64,000 bases of DNA. Origin: Labia minor. Taxonomy: Eukaryota; Arthropoda; Insecta; Dermaptera; Spongiphoridae. The stretch lies in contig OY720345.1 in NCBI GenBank assembly GCA_963082975.1, positions 33,612,611-33,676,610 of the forward strand, read 5' to 3'. Each line of letters starts with the position of its first letter. Position 1 is the first letter of the stretch. The notes beneath the pieces were generated by a model. That model was not told the origin of the DNA and did no database searches. It saw nothing but the letters and a program-made list of their open reading frames with translations. Shown here one piece after another: positions 33,401 through 46,100 of the stretch. Both the position numbers and the translations under genes were made by a program.

Positions 33401-34581
33401 TTATATATATAATTATACTAATATTTGTAATTGTTTAGTATAACCGATGTATCATGAATTTTGATAAAACTACCAGTAGATTTCTTTTTTTATTCAAAAT
33501 AAACTTTCCTTAAGAAGTATGTGGCGGTCGCTTCTAGTTTACAAAACCAAAATTATTAAAGTTTGCATATAAACTAGTTATGTATTGTATTTGTATTGTC
33601 CTCCTCACTTAGAAGAATCTATATATCTGTAGCACTATATAACTCAAAAGTTCTTTGCCGCAGTAACTTTATTCATCTAACTGCCTCAAATCAGAGCCTA
33701 AATTCATGTCATTTGTTACATTGTCTTCCCACAGCTTCCAATCGGTTGCTACCCACTATTACACAAGTTTCTTCTTTATCTTTCTTCACCCATTTTAGCC
33801 AATATACATATTTTTTAATAATTCTGGTTGACAATTGTTAGAATTTATGATGGTATAAGGATTTTATAATAACAATGAATTTCTACGTTTTTTGAAAGTA
33901 TTACTTAACTATAATCTATATACAAATAGGAGTAAAGAGGATATAGTGTGCAGAATATTCAAAATAATCAACCAAGACATTTAATTCCGAAGCTACATGT
34001 ATATCATAATAAATAATTCCTGGATAGAAAATAAAATATATATTATATTTTCTAATATAAGAAATGCTAATATAGTAAATGAAATGAAATTATAAGAAAT
34101 CTTCAGAGAATACCTTTTTTTATATACGAAATAAAATGTAAAATTCAGTTCTTCGATGTATTAGGTTTATAATATATTATATATAATATCTCATTTAGGT
34201 GGCAAAATATTAATTTTAAAGTCATTATGAATCATTAGAATGAAAGTTTTAATTAATTTAAGTTAATGTAGTTAATTTAATTTCAAATTAAGAAAAAAAA
34301 CAAATATTTGTGATTTAAAATTAATAAATAAATGCAATTATAAATCTTTATTGTTTAAGTGTTAATATAATTATTTTATCTAATTTTTATATTGAGTTAC
34401 AAATATCTAAAGAAGTTTTTTCCTTAACCTCCCCTGTCTCTATACCTATCTACAATATAAGTTTGATAATCAAGAAATAATATAATTTAAAAATTAATTA
34501 TTTTGAATAAAAGAAATTACCTTGTGCAAATGCAATCAGAGCAATAGAGCAGAGGAGAGCAATTTGCAAGTACAGACGCAT
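30469..34581 (-). CDS. Secreted four-domain pacifastin-type protease inhibitor precursor
   Basis: Exons 34521-34581, 32419-32538, 31889-32014, 31615-31740 and 30469-30608 encode 190 residues. Residues 1-19 (MRLYLQIALLCSIALIAFA) are a signal peptide. Four six-cysteine pacifastin domains follow, one per exon, and the three exons before the last are flanked by phase-1 introns. Domain 1 ends CTRKAC (P1 Arg, trypsin-like targets). Domains 2 and 3 are identical and end CTLKAC (P1 Leu, as in locust SGPI-2, chymotrypsin-like targets). Domain 4 ends CSAKLC, lacking the usual Thr. Basic linkers ERRRRQ and DRQRRE fit proteolytic release of single inhibitors, as known for locust precursors. A decayed fifth domain exon lies at 32113-32233. 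The gene converges on the one-domain pacifastin gene. Confidence 0.9.
30998..31336. mobile_element. MITE with AGGTGACCA termini (hAT-like)
   Basis: The left end AGGTGACCAACCGTCCTCC and the right end TGGTCACCTAA are inverted. ATAATTAT(A) on both sides is a probable 8- or 9-bp target duplication. The interior has two diverged copies of a ~70-bp unit with TGGACTAAG and TTTGAACATTT. It lies in the intron before the last exon of the four-domain pacifastin gene. Confidence 0.65.
31517..32064. repeat. 274-bp tandem duplication carrying a pacifastin exon
   Basis: The two units, about 31517-31790 and 31791-32064, each hold one 126-bp domain exon with its splice sites. The exons look identical base for base; the upstream intronic part shows a few differences (for example CTATTCTATTC against CTATTCTAATC). 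The event was therefore recent, or the exons have been converted. Confidence 0.93.
32113..32233 (-). pseudogene. Decayed pacifastin domain exon
   Basis: This aligns along its length with the live exon at 32419-32538 (CQPGETKK..., CTRxACxPxTLER). Relative to that copy it has one extra A in the A-run, a stop (TAG) where the live exon has the Cys codon in CHC, and a lost donor site (GAC followed by AT instead of GT). The acceptor remains. It cannot be used in frame, so the mature mRNA presumably skips it. Confidence 0.88.
32285..32385 (+). repeat. LINE 3' end with GATA tail
   Basis: The plus strand reads VVAQDRDTWRNVVAVAKNFR, the same ending as the LINE fragment at 27060-27690, and then runs into (GATA)-like repeats. 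Such short tandem tails are usual for RTE-type LINEs. It lies between the live and the dead pacifastin exon. Confidence 0.6.
32578..32877. mobile_element. hAT-like MITE with CAGTGGCG termini
   Basis: The left end is CAGTGGCGTACCGTGAGG and the right end CCATAGTTACGCCACTG, with perfect 8-bp duplications TACATACT (32570-32577 and 32878-32885). It contains GCGCC-rich phrases and a C run (about 32847-32862), as the 5268-12291 element does at its ends. It is non-coding and lies in the first intron of the four-domain pacifastin gene. Confidence 0.9.
33431..33500 (+). repeat. Partial copy of a small MITE
   Basis: TTGTTTAGTATAACCGATGT and the following bases match the left half of the 115-bp element at 49984-50098. 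The right arm is missing. Confidence 0.6.
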
Positions 34582-35938
34582 TTTTAAAAGTAGGATCTTA
34601 TATCTTTAATATGAAACAATGTAAACACACTAATCAATGGGTTGCAAAAGAATAAATCCATTCCTATGAAATGCTGTCTATTTATGTAGAAGGAAGAAAG
34701 GATGGAGGGTTAAGAGGAAATAACAAGGTTAATACATAAACATCGAAATATAATATTTGTTATTCCCCTGAAATGATGTCATTATTTTGAGAGTAAATTG
34801 TTGAACAGGCAATTATTAAATTGAATTTTACATGACAGTCAAATTAGTCAACACGTCAGTATGGGCTGTTCCTAAGAAAACAGTAAAATAAATTATAATT
34901 TTATATATTATAATATATATTCTTCTAATCTTTTCAATTTCAAGTACATAATCTTGAATATTAATTTTATGTTTCGATATTTAATGAGCATGTGCATTTT
35001 CTTATGCTTACGATTGACATTTTGACTTTATTGATAAATAATGGCCTAATTTTTTTTTCGTTCATATTTTAATTTAATTATTATTTTTTCTAGTTCTATT
35101 TTAACATCAGTAAGAAAAAAATCATGATTTTTTTTTTGTTTGAAATTGAAATGCATTAAATTAGTTAAGATTATTCACAATTAACTAAATTTATTTAGAC
35201 AATACTCTACAATACTGAAATGTTAACTCTTATCTTAACAAAGCACCAAGTATTTAAAGGGGATGATATTCATAAAGTAAATATTATTTTTTATAAGGAT
35301 AAACACTAGGAATTGTTTTATAAAGACAAAAATCTATCAACTATCTCATTGATAAGTTTTTGATTTATTCTACTTAAAAATAATTATTTGACATTTTATA
35401 GGAACAATAAACACACATCATCACTGTAAAGAAATCCGTAAGAGGATATCAATCTAACAATTTAAATTCTCTTTTAAACAACCACTGAAATTTCAAATAT
35501 AATCTATGTAAAAGAAATTGTTATGTAATAATTAAATATATAATTTTAGTGATGGAAATTTTTTTTATTCAGATCGATTGTATAATGTTATTATAAGATT
35601 TTTCTATTTAAAAAAGAAATTCTAAGATAAGAACTAAGAAAAACCAGTTGATTCAATGGAAAAATTCAAATATTTACTTTTTTCATGTTTTTTTTAAATT
35701 CTTAATTTGTCCTTGTAAACTCGTTTTTCTCTTATACTATCATTGCATTTCTCGATGTTGTTAACCAATAAATATTTATATATTTGTTTTATACAAATAT
35801 TTTAAATACATTATTAAAAAACTTACACTTAGAAAAACCTATAAAGAGGAGTTTAAAACTAAATCTAATCTTATACATCTTAAAATAGAAAAATTGACAC
35901 ACTCATAGAAGTGTTAAAAATCTGTGAATAGAAAATGT
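34582..35938. other. Intergenic, promoter side of the four-domain pacifastin gene
   Basis: A TATA-like ATAAATAG on the minus strand (34678-34685) lies about 100 bp before the start codon. No clear initiator follows at the right distance, so its role is uncertain. The rest is AT-rich without coding sequence. Confidence 0.35.
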
Positions 35939-36557
35939 AAGGTAAAATCGAGGGATATGACGCACTATTTGGATTTTTGCCAAGTCTCAAACGCTAATAC
36001 CTATTATGTCATGATTATTGGTACTAATGAAACTTAAGACTATTAGGTACTAATAGCCATAATTACAGCTTTATTCTTAAAATATGTACTAAAATTGACA
36101 AAAATAAAAACGATAACTTGGTGACCAGGTGATATTACGCAGCCTGTGTGGGGGATATGGCTTATGGGAAATTACATGTAAAACAAAAATAAAAACTCAT
36201 AAAGTTGAAATGTTTAAATATTTAATTAGGAATGTTTTAAGAATTCAAAGAGTACATAACTTAAATATATAGTGACTATGAATATTTTTCTCGCCTTAAT
36301 AAATTGTTTCACTATTAGGCTGAGGTAAAACGAGCGCCAAATCCCTCGTACACTGAATGCAAACATTGAGGGATATGGAAATAAATAAGTCTTAATATAA
36401 ATTTTAAAGAATGTGCAAAAAAATCCTCCTTACATGATGATTCGCTTATAAATAAGGTAGACACGCTTCATTTGGTCGCGTAGTGGCTACTATCGTCCCC
36501 AATGCCTTTCCCACGCCAAGTTATAGAAAACGCGCCATATCCCTTGGTTTTACCTTT
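35939..36557. mobile_element. Unclassified DNA element with 25-bp inverted termini
   Basis: The left end reads AAGGTAAAATCGAGGGATAT then GACGC. The right end, reversed, reads AAGGTAAAACCAAGGGATAT then GGCGC. Internal GAGGGATATGG and GCGCCAAATCCCTCG phrases echo the ends. The interior 36200-36345 is related to 62460-62620. No target duplication is evident and no coding sequence is present, so the family is unknown. Confidence 0.65.
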
Positions 36558-37469
36558 CTTATTATAAATATATATTATTTTCTTAAGTGTGCATATGTAG
36601 AAAAGTTTTTCTATAAAATGGTAAAATAGATCATAAGCAATTTCCATGAAATGAAAACGACGTGTAATCATTTTGGAAAAATCAATTATTAAATTATTTG
36701 TATTTGCAGAATTTATATAAGTCTGTAAGAATTCGAGCTTTGAAGACCTCAATGTTGGAATATTAGAAAAGAAAGATTAGTGAATCAAGATTGAGGAATA
36801 ATAAAAAACGATATGATTTTGTATCAATAACTTCTTTGATTTATATGATTTCGTCAAAAACAAAATGAATGCATTCTAACAAATTTCATTCAATTAATGT
36901 AAAATAAGAATAAAAAATAATTTAAAATATTTTCAAGATTCTCTTTAAACTTTTTGTAAACAAATTTGTGAAAAGATTTCCATGAGATTTTCAATAATAT
37001 CTTACATCCTATATTCCGAGAATATACTCGTATTATTTTAAAATATGTTATTGTATTGTATTTTTATTTTATTTTTTATTTTTATTTTTGTCTCTCTCAA
37101 TTATAATACTCCTTTTCAATTTGTTTACATCGATGAAATCATATTTTTATACAAATTATTTTTTTAATAATGATAAGAAAAATGAACCTTAATCAACTTT
37201 TTAATCATATTTATTGACATATATTGTATATTTTATTAATGAATCATCAATTTTGACATCTAATCTCTCTTTTCTTCAGAAAAATATTATCATATTATCA
37301 ATTTTTTTAAAATGATTATTAGAACAACCTAATCAAAAAAATATTTGGATAATATACTGTTAATAATTATAATATTTATCAAAATTTAATTACAAAAAAA
37401 ATTGATAAAAAATAAAAAATCCAAATCAACATGTGATATTTTATTGAAAAGAAACTAAGCTTTCTGTTT
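36558..37469. other. Intergenic AT-rich spacer
   Basis: I see no gene or recognisable repeat here. Confidence 0.4.
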
Positions 37470-38060
37470 TTACCTTTTTACTATATTGCCAGGGATACTA
37501 TTGCGATCACGTTTCGATGTCGAGATTTTGATGTTTTTATACGTTTTGAAGGTTCCTGAATCATTTTCACTAAGGTTGAGAAAAATGTCTCTGTGTGTGT
37601 GTGTGTGTGTATGTATGTAAACGATGTAGACAAGATTACGGATACTGGTTTAAGCTAGAATAATGAAATTTGGTACACGGGCATTATTCAAAATTCGTAG
37701 TTTTCTATCAACTTTTGAGAAATGTAGCTCATTCGGAAGAGGGTCATTACCTACCACGTTTTCATTTTCCTATAAACTGACCGTAAAAATAAAGATTTAT
37801 GTTTGATAGTTATTCACATGATTAAAAATTGTATAAAACTGCTATATATAGAATTTCAGCTTGATTGAATCGCTGAAAGTACCGGAATTAATTTTTTAAC
37901 ACGTTGACTGCCATCACGCATTTGAGGTGGTGCCAAAGATTATTTATTATTTTTAATTGATAATTTATAATTAATTAAATTTAATTTAAATATAATATAT
38001 GTAAATTAATCCAATTCAAATTTGCGAGATAGTCGAGTGAGACACTCCAGATTTTTTTAA
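37470..38060 (+). repeat. Dispersed repeat, copy A
   Basis: The segment contains GAGAAAAATGTCTCTGTGTG, ATGAAATTTGGTACACGGGC and GAAGAGGGTCATTACCTACC, and ends near GCGAGATAGTCGAGTGAGAC. The same sequence is found in reverse at 50205-50755. A (GT)n microsatellite is included (about 37593-37609). Family unknown. Confidence 0.8.
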
Positions 38061-38159
38061 AAATAAAATTAAGATCTCATGACATTTTTTTTTAGAAATA
38101 TTTCATATATAATACTTCCATTAATATTTATTTATAACTCGTTTTTTAAACATATATAA

Positions 38160-38312
38160 TGTTAAGTACGACTAATTGCCAGCTGTAGCGTTGCTATGAA
38201 AATAAATATATTTATGTTTATTATTATGATGTAAATAAAAAAAAATAAAATTATATTTTGTTGTTCTAATTCAAGAGAAGTATATTTCCTTTAATTTTAA
38301 TTTCTTTCAATA
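38160..38312 (+). repeat. Left LTR of the copia element
   Basis: Starts TGTTAAGTACGACTAATTGC and ends TTTCTTTCAATA; reads the same as the right copy. Confidence 0.93.
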
Positions 38313-41300
38313 GGTTATGGGCCCAGAAAGAAATTAAAAAAAAAATTATTATTTAAATAAAGAACATCAAAAAAAATAACATGAACTTTCAAAAGCATAC
38401 TGAAAGGAATATCACACCATTCAAAGGTAAAGATTTTGATAATTGGAAATTTAGGATGAAGATTATTTTAGTTGAGAATGAATGTGAAACAGCTATAGAA
38501 AGAGAAATAAAAAATGATGCGCCAAATGCAGATCTTAAAAAGGAACGTAAGTGTAAATCTTTAATAACTATGGCTATTGATGATACTCATCTTGAATATA
38601 TAAAAGATAAAGAAACCGCATATGAAATGTGGCAATCTTTAGAAAAGACATTTAATAGAAAAGGGATTTCTAGTTTATTGTTTATTCAAAAGAAATTAAT
38701 AAATCTTAAATTTATTGAAGGTGATGGATCAATGGTTGAATATTTATCAAAATTTGATAGTTTAATTCGCCAATTAATAAGCGCCGGTGGATCGCTGGAT
38801 AAAATCACTTCAATTTGTTATTTACTAAATTCATTACCTCAAAGTTATAAAAATATTGTAACCGCTATCGAAACTCTTAATCCCCAAAACTTAGAATTAG
38901 AGTTTGTTAAAAATAGATTATTGGATGAAGAAGCTAAAAGGAATCATTTACGAAATGAAAATAATATTTCAAATAATATAAATCAGCTTTTATTTCAAAG
39001 CCAAAATATGAAGAATTTAATAACAATAAGAATAGAAGATTTAGTTTTAAGAAGAATTTTAAATGCACCCATTGTAATAGGACCAATCATAAAAGTCAGT
39101 ATTGTTGGTTTAATAAAGAAAATTTTAAGAATAGATCGAGTTTAGGTGAATCTCATTTTTCAAAAAATAATGATATTGATAAAGAATTAAATTTCTTATC
39201 ATTCAATTTCAAAGAAGAAGAATGTCCTCTAACAAATTTAAGTGAATCTAGGGACAAATTTACTCATTTTTATTTAGATTCTGGTGCCACAGAACATATG
39301 ATAAATGATGATTCTTATTTTATTAAATATGAAAATTTACAACCAAATATTAAGATAGGGACAGCTAAGAATAATCAAAGTTTAAATGCTACTAAAAGGG
39401 GAATATTAAAAACTAGAACATTATCAGGAGATAATTGTTTTATGTACTTTATATTCCTGATTTGTCCCATAATTTATTATCGGTAAAGAAGATGAATCAA
39501 AATAATCTAAAAATAATTTTTAATAATGAACAAGCTAAAATATATAATGGAAATAATTTATTATTTGCTTCAGATATTAATCATAAAAAATTATATCGTG
39601 TCTCTTTAAGACTTCAAGAAATGATGGAATCCGAGGCAGGAATTTGTCAATCATCGATTATTGAAGATATTTGGCATAGAAGATTTGGTCACATTGGAAG
39701 ATCCGGCTTAGAAAAATTATCTAAATATAAAATGATACATGGACATGAAAAATTATCGAAGGATGTTCAAAAATTTTGTGAAATTTGTGTTCAGGGTAAG
39801 CAAGTAAAAGAATCCCATAAAGGATCTCCTCCAAAGGCGGAAAGACCTCTAGAAATAATCCACTCAGATATTTGTGGCCCAATAAATCCGATTTCTTTAG
39901 ACGGAGGTAAATATTTTTTGACATTCCTAGATGATTTTACGAATTTTACAATTGTTTATATCCTTAAGGATAAATCTGAAACTGAAAAATCTTTTAAACA
40001 ATACAAGTCTTTTGTAGAAAGCAAATTTAATTTTAAAATACATTGTCTTAAATGTGATAATGGGGGAGAATATTCATCACGTTCATTTAAAAACTTCTGT
40101 TTAGAAAGTGGGATTAATATAAGTTTTACTTCTCCTTATACTCCTCAGCAGAACGGTAAAGCAGAAAGGTTAAATAGATCCCTTGTTGAGAAAGCTCGTT
40201 CTATGATATTGGGAAGTAATTTGTCTAAAATATTTTGGAGTGAAGCTATAAAAACGGCTGCATATTTACTAAATAGAAGTCCAACGAGTAATTTAATTAA
40301 TAAAACTCCAGCCGAACTATGGTATGGATTTAAGCCTAATATAAAAATTTTAAGAATATTTGGATGTGTTGCATATTGTTATATACAAAAGTTTAAAAGA
40401 AATAAATTTGATAAAATTAATGAAAAATTATATATGATTGGTTACACAGAAAATGGATATCGATTATGGAATCCTATAACTAATAGAATAGTGACAAGCT
40501 GTGATGTAATATTTGATGAATCAATTTTTTCTGATCCACAGAAGAAAAGAGAAATTTATAGAAATGAAGAAAATAATGAAGATGAATTTGAAGAAAATAG
40601 TAAGGAAAAAGTAAAAAGTGAAGTAAGAAGATCATCCAGAGAGACAAAAGGAATTCCTCCTGAAAGATTGGCATATGTTGTCGAAGATATAAATTTTGAA
40701 ACTAGCCAACCAAATTCTTGGAAGGAAATGATTCAATTACCTGAAAATGAAAGAAAATATTGGTTAGAAGCTGTTTCAGAAGAATTGATTTCTCTAAAAA
40801 ATAATAAGACCTGGGAATTAATAGATTTGCCTCAAGGAAAGACAGCAATTGGAAATAAATGGGTTTTTAAACTGAAAAGAAATTCCGAAGGAGAAATTGA
40901 AAAATTTAAAGCCCGTCTTGTTGTCAAAGGTTATTCTCAAAAATTTGGTCAAGATTATAACGAAACATTTGCACCTGTTGTGAAACAGAATACATTTAGA
41001 ACATTTTTAGCAATTGCAAGTACGAAGAATATGAAAGTACGACAATTTGACGTAAAAACAGCATTTTTGAACGGAGAAATTGAAGAAGATATTTATATGA
41101 AGCAACCAGAAGGTTGTGAAGATGAAAAGAATAAAGGTAAAGTTTGTAAATTGGTGAAATCTTTATATGGATTGAAACAGTCAGCTCGAAGTTGGAATAT
41201 TAAAATTAATCAAACTTTATTAAAAAATGGTTTTATACGAGGAAAAGCGGATAATTGTTTATATAAAAAGAAGAAAGATGGAGAATGGATATATTTTCTG

Positions 41301-42271
41301 GTTTATGTTGATGATTTACTTTTAGCATATACAAATCCTGAAACATTAGATTATTTTAAAGAAATTTTAAACAAGGATTTTGAAACAAAGGATTTAGGAG
41401 AAATATCATCTTATTTAGGAATTCAAGTGATAAGGAAAGGAAATAATTTTTATTTAAACCAGAAAAATAAAATAGAAATGATTTTAGAAAAATATGAAAT
41501 GAAAGAATCGAAAAGTACGTCTACGCCCATGAATATAGATCATCTAACTGATGAAGAAAATGAAGAATTATTTTCAGATAATGATATGTATCGAGAAGCA
41601 GTGGGGGGACTTCTATACTTATCTACAACCACAAGACCGGATATTTCTTTTGCTATAGGAGTGTTAAGTAGAAAAGTGTCAAATCCAAGAAAAAAGGATT
41701 GGATGGCAATCAAAAGAATTTTAAGATATTTAAATGGCTCGAAGAATTTAAATTTAGAAATATCTGAAATTAAAGAAAATGAAGAATTGAAATTAACTGC
41801 ATACGTCGATGCAGATTGGGCAGGAAACAATGAAGACAGGAAGTCAACAAGTGGCTTTATCCTGAAGCTAAATCAAAATATTATCAATTGGTCCAGTAAA
41901 AGACAAAATATTGTTGCTTTGTCTTCAACTGAAGCTGAGTACATTGCTCTTTCACAAGCATGCCAAGATATTCTATGGAACATAGAACTTCTAAAAGATT
42001 TTGAAGTTAAAATTACACTTCCAGTCATTATATATGAAGATAACCAAAGTTGCATAAAATTGGCATCAAATGAAAAAATTCAACCGAGGACCAAGCATAT
42101 TGATGTGAGACATCATTTTATAAAAGATTTAATTATCCAAAAAATAATAAAAATTGAATATTGTGAAAGTCAAAAAATGATCGCAGATATATTAACAAAA
42201 CCGCTTGGAGGAAATAAATTTCAAGATTTTAAAAATTTTTTGGGATTCTCCGGCAATGAGTCGAGTGGGGG

Positions 42272-42424
42272 TGTTAAGTACGACTAATTGCCAGCTGTAG
42301 CGTTGCTATGAAAATAAATATATTTATGTTTATTATTATGATGTAAATAAAAAAAAATAAAATTATATTTTGTTGTTCTAATTCAAGAGAAGTATATTTC
42401 CTTTAATTTTAATTTCTTTCAATA
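42272..42424 (+). repeat. Right LTR of the copia element
   Basis: The same 153 bp as the left LTR, followed by the TATAA target duplication. Confidence 0.93.
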
Positions 42425-42429
42425 TATAA

Positions 42430-43124
42430 TCATATATATATTTATTTATATTTTTATATATTTATTTATATCTTTCAATGTCATCATAACATGTAATCAT
42501 TAACTTAATAAATCTTCCTTAACGATAATTATAGCCTAGCAGTTATTAACGTCAAATTAAAATCATATAATGTAAAATTGAATGAAATTTTCAAATGGTT
42601 CAATTTATATTCTTTTGATATAATGAATGGATATGACGCATTGGGATTACAATGGATTAAAATAAAATTGCTTTAAATAAATAAGTCTTTTACCTGGGTT
42701 TGATTTTATCTTTTATTAGAGATTTTAGAATCTTTTCACATCTCTCTCTATGTTCCTAAATATAATTTCACAAGTTAAAGGTTAATTAACTCCTTTCCTC
42801 ATATACATACTTACCTTTAATAATAATAATAAATAAATTTATTGGTAAGGAAAGACTAATAGATATAAGAAAATGAGGTTTAAAGTTCATGAGAAATTAA
42901 ATTGTTTTTAAGGATACATAAGAATAAAATTCTAAGGAAGAATTTCAATTTTAATGAAATTGAGAAAAAGACAAATAAAAAATAAGATATAATTTTAAAT
43001 AAATATTTATTTTTTATAGAAATTAGATTAAAATTTATTTAAAATAAAATATTTAGTATTATATTGCTAATTGAAGAATTTATTTTATACTTAAAATAAA
43101 ATTATATTAAAATATCTTAATTTT
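42430..43124. other. Intergenic spacer downstream of the kleisin gene
   Basis: AT-rich sequence without a gene. It presumably holds the 3' UTR of the minus-strand kleisin gene on its right side. Confidence 0.4.
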
Positions 43125-46100
43125 TTAACACTTATATGTCAGATTATGACTATACTTAGAATAATTTTCTCCTGGCGAAATATGTATCTCTGAAAATGAC
43201 TGTGCTTGTTCCAAATTGATAATTTTTTCTTTTTTAACTGTTAAGAGAGTATTAAATAATAACGCTACCTAAAACAAAAAATAATTTAATTCGTTAGATA
43301 TTATGAAATAAAAATTAAATAAAAGTAAAATAAGTGTAATATTTTTCTTTAATAAAACATATAATAAATATATTTAATTTTATATATATATATATCTATG
43401 TTTTAATGTACCATATACCTATTTATATATATAGTTATAATAAACTTAATATATACTATAGTTGCAAGGCCATGGTAAAGTGATTCAAATTTTTAATTTG
43501 AGTGTTGGATTCATGCTAAATCAACTTAGACAATGAGTAGATTATCTCTTTTGTTAAAACTCAAATCATGAAACAATTTAAATATACATATACCTAATAA
43601 TAAATTATATTGGTTAAATTAAATAAAATAATTTCAAATATTTAAAGAATTTTATTTAATATAGTAATTAGCAAAGTACTCGTATAAATATTTAGATTAG
43701 AAGCACTTATTTTTGTAATAAAATTTGAAAATAAATCAATCAAATTATACTATCGAAGAAACCTTATTATATGTTCTTGTATATTTTTGATCACAAAATC
43801 TTTATATTTGTTGTTAGTGTAATTTTCTTAGAAAATTATTTAACTAATTTATGAAAATAATTAATTATAATATATAAATTATATAAAAATGAATACTCAT
43901 ATTTCAATACCTCACATCTTATTTTTTTCTCAACTAAATTCCGAAAAGTTATTTTATGATTAGAATTATTTAATTTTGGAATTAATATTTTCAACAAATT
44001 CCTTTTTTGACTTTTTTTATTATTCATAGTTATTACTGGACTTGTAGGCTAAAAATTATTTTAGAAATTATTATGAAATAAATTTGAAAAGATAGGAATG
44101 AATAAATAATTTAATACATTTGATGAATCTAATTCTTCTGGTGAATATTCTCTTATAACGGGTTCTGAGAACTAAAAAAAAAACAGTTACTAAATCTTTG
44201 AATGACGAGTGTAAAAATAATCTTACCTATTTTATATATTTATATATACGTAAAATTCTAGTGGAAAGATACTTACAGTAACTTTTTTCAATGATGGACG
44301 ATTAATACTAGTCGATTTAGTCAATATTGATTGAATACCCTTAAAACAAATAAATTACAAAAATTATTATAATTTTTATTGAGAGTATTTCTATTTTAAA
44401 TTTTTTACCTCAAACGCATCCATTGCTGTCTCACTTAAATTAGACAATTTAACAGATATCATATCAGGCTCATTTTCTTGAGTAAATTCCATACCATATT
44501 GAGTAGATGTTTCAGTATTGATATTCGAATTCTTAAGAATTGTCATGAAACAATAAATTATTAAATATATAATTAAATTAATAAACAAAGTAAATTTATT
44601 ATTTATTTATATTTTTGTAATTTAATCGAGTAATATCTCTATTTTGTGAAATAAAAGAATCTTTAGATTGTGTACATACAATAATGTTACATACCTCTAA
44701 AGTGTGAGATAAAGTTTCCATTTGAGTGTTACTCTAAAAACAATATAAATATTAATACGATTAATATAATATAATAGAATTAGTTTTTAAGTAAAATCAA
44801 CATTTTTAGAAAAATACCTGTTGGTCGTCATTTTGTTCCATTGATGGACGTTTCTGAAAAATTTAAAATATTTGTTCATTATAGAAAAAGTATATTTTGT
44901 TTATCTCTAGTTAAAGAAACATTATTATTACCGATTTTTGGTTAATCTCAGATACATTATCTTCTTCTGATACTCTTTTACGTTTTCGTGTATTGGTGAT
45001 AGAATCATCCTCAGAAGATTGAGGTGAATCAATAATTAATTTTGTTACTAAATTCCTTTTAAAATGCTAAAAAAGAATTGAAAAATGGAAATATCGCTTA
45101 TTATTTTCATTTATTTATTCTGATCTATTATTTATTCTATCGTAAGTAAGAGAGTAATCATTTTTCAAGAAATTAATCAATTTCAAGAAATAATCCAAAT
45201 AAAATAATTTGAATGATACCTTAATTAGACTTGGACTATGAAATTCTCTTCCTGGTAGAATCATGAAACTGTTTTCTACATCACTATATTTCATCAATTT
45301 CATCATTCTTTTAGTTATTGGAGCAATATCTAAAATTTTTATACTTGTGTTTTGATTTTGAAGTTGTTTTTTATAAATTTCTGATCGAATAATAATTTCT
45401 TTATCCACAATAAGTTTTCTTTTCTTCTTTCTTTTAGCTAAATAAATATATATATATATATATATTATATTAAATAATTATTTGAAAATTGTATTAAAAT
45501 GTATTTGATGAAAAATACTTTTTGGAAATTATGAAATTATTTCAGAATGAGTAGAGATTTAGAGAACCTAACTACATACACACAAGAAAATTTTGTACGA
45601 ATGAGAGCAAGAGATCCCAAAATTATTCTTGTTAATGATAAATATGATCTGATGATAAAATGAAAACGAAAAATGAAAATTTATATGTTTATAAAATAAA
45701 TTATTATGTTAGTTATCACACAAAATTATATATTATACTTTTAAAAAAAACTTGTTTCACTCAAATTTTTATTTATTTTGGTACTTGATTTGTATAAATT
45801 AAATATTTGTTAGTTGTAAATTGAAATCTCTTCTGAACTAAACATGAAATGTCACGATTACTTAGTCCAGGAGAACTTTTTTCAACGAGCCCAATTTCAA
45901 TTTTCATATTTCGAGAAGGGTCAGAAAGATGAATTGTAAAAATTTATTATTTCAAAACTGTTAAATTATTGAAGTATAATAAGCCATCTAAGCATAACAA
46001 TATATACATATATATAATATAGGACCAAATATTTATCAAGTAAATTTGAATATTTTTTCACATTGAAATGGAAATCGAGTTATTTTAATTAATTCATACC

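Larger units (their letters stand above)
38160..42424 (+). mobile_element. Ty1/copia LTR retrotransposon, near-whole and young
   Basis: Two 153-bp LTRs (38160-38312 and 42272-42424) look identical, and TATAA flanks both sides (38155-38159, 42425-42429). A primer-binding region GGTTATGGGCCCAG follows the left LTR, as in Drosophila copia, and a GAGTGGGGG polypurine tract precedes the right one. Parts in order: gag-like region (about 38.4-39.1 kb), protease region (about 39.2-39.5 kb), integrase (about 39.6-40.3 kb, HHCC finger and DDE core), reverse transcriptase (about 40.8-41.6 kb, YVDD box) and RNase H (about 41.8-42.2 kb). The pol part is largely open; the element appears broken at about one or two places. 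Identical LTRs mean insertion was recent. Confidence 0.95.

Noticed and set aside
36468-36752. Minus-strand 94-codon frame
   Set aside because: It overlaps the right terminus of the unclassified 35939-36557 element and has no family likeness.
40480-42055. Minus-strand frames across the copia element
   Set aside because: They are antisense shadows of the pol region.
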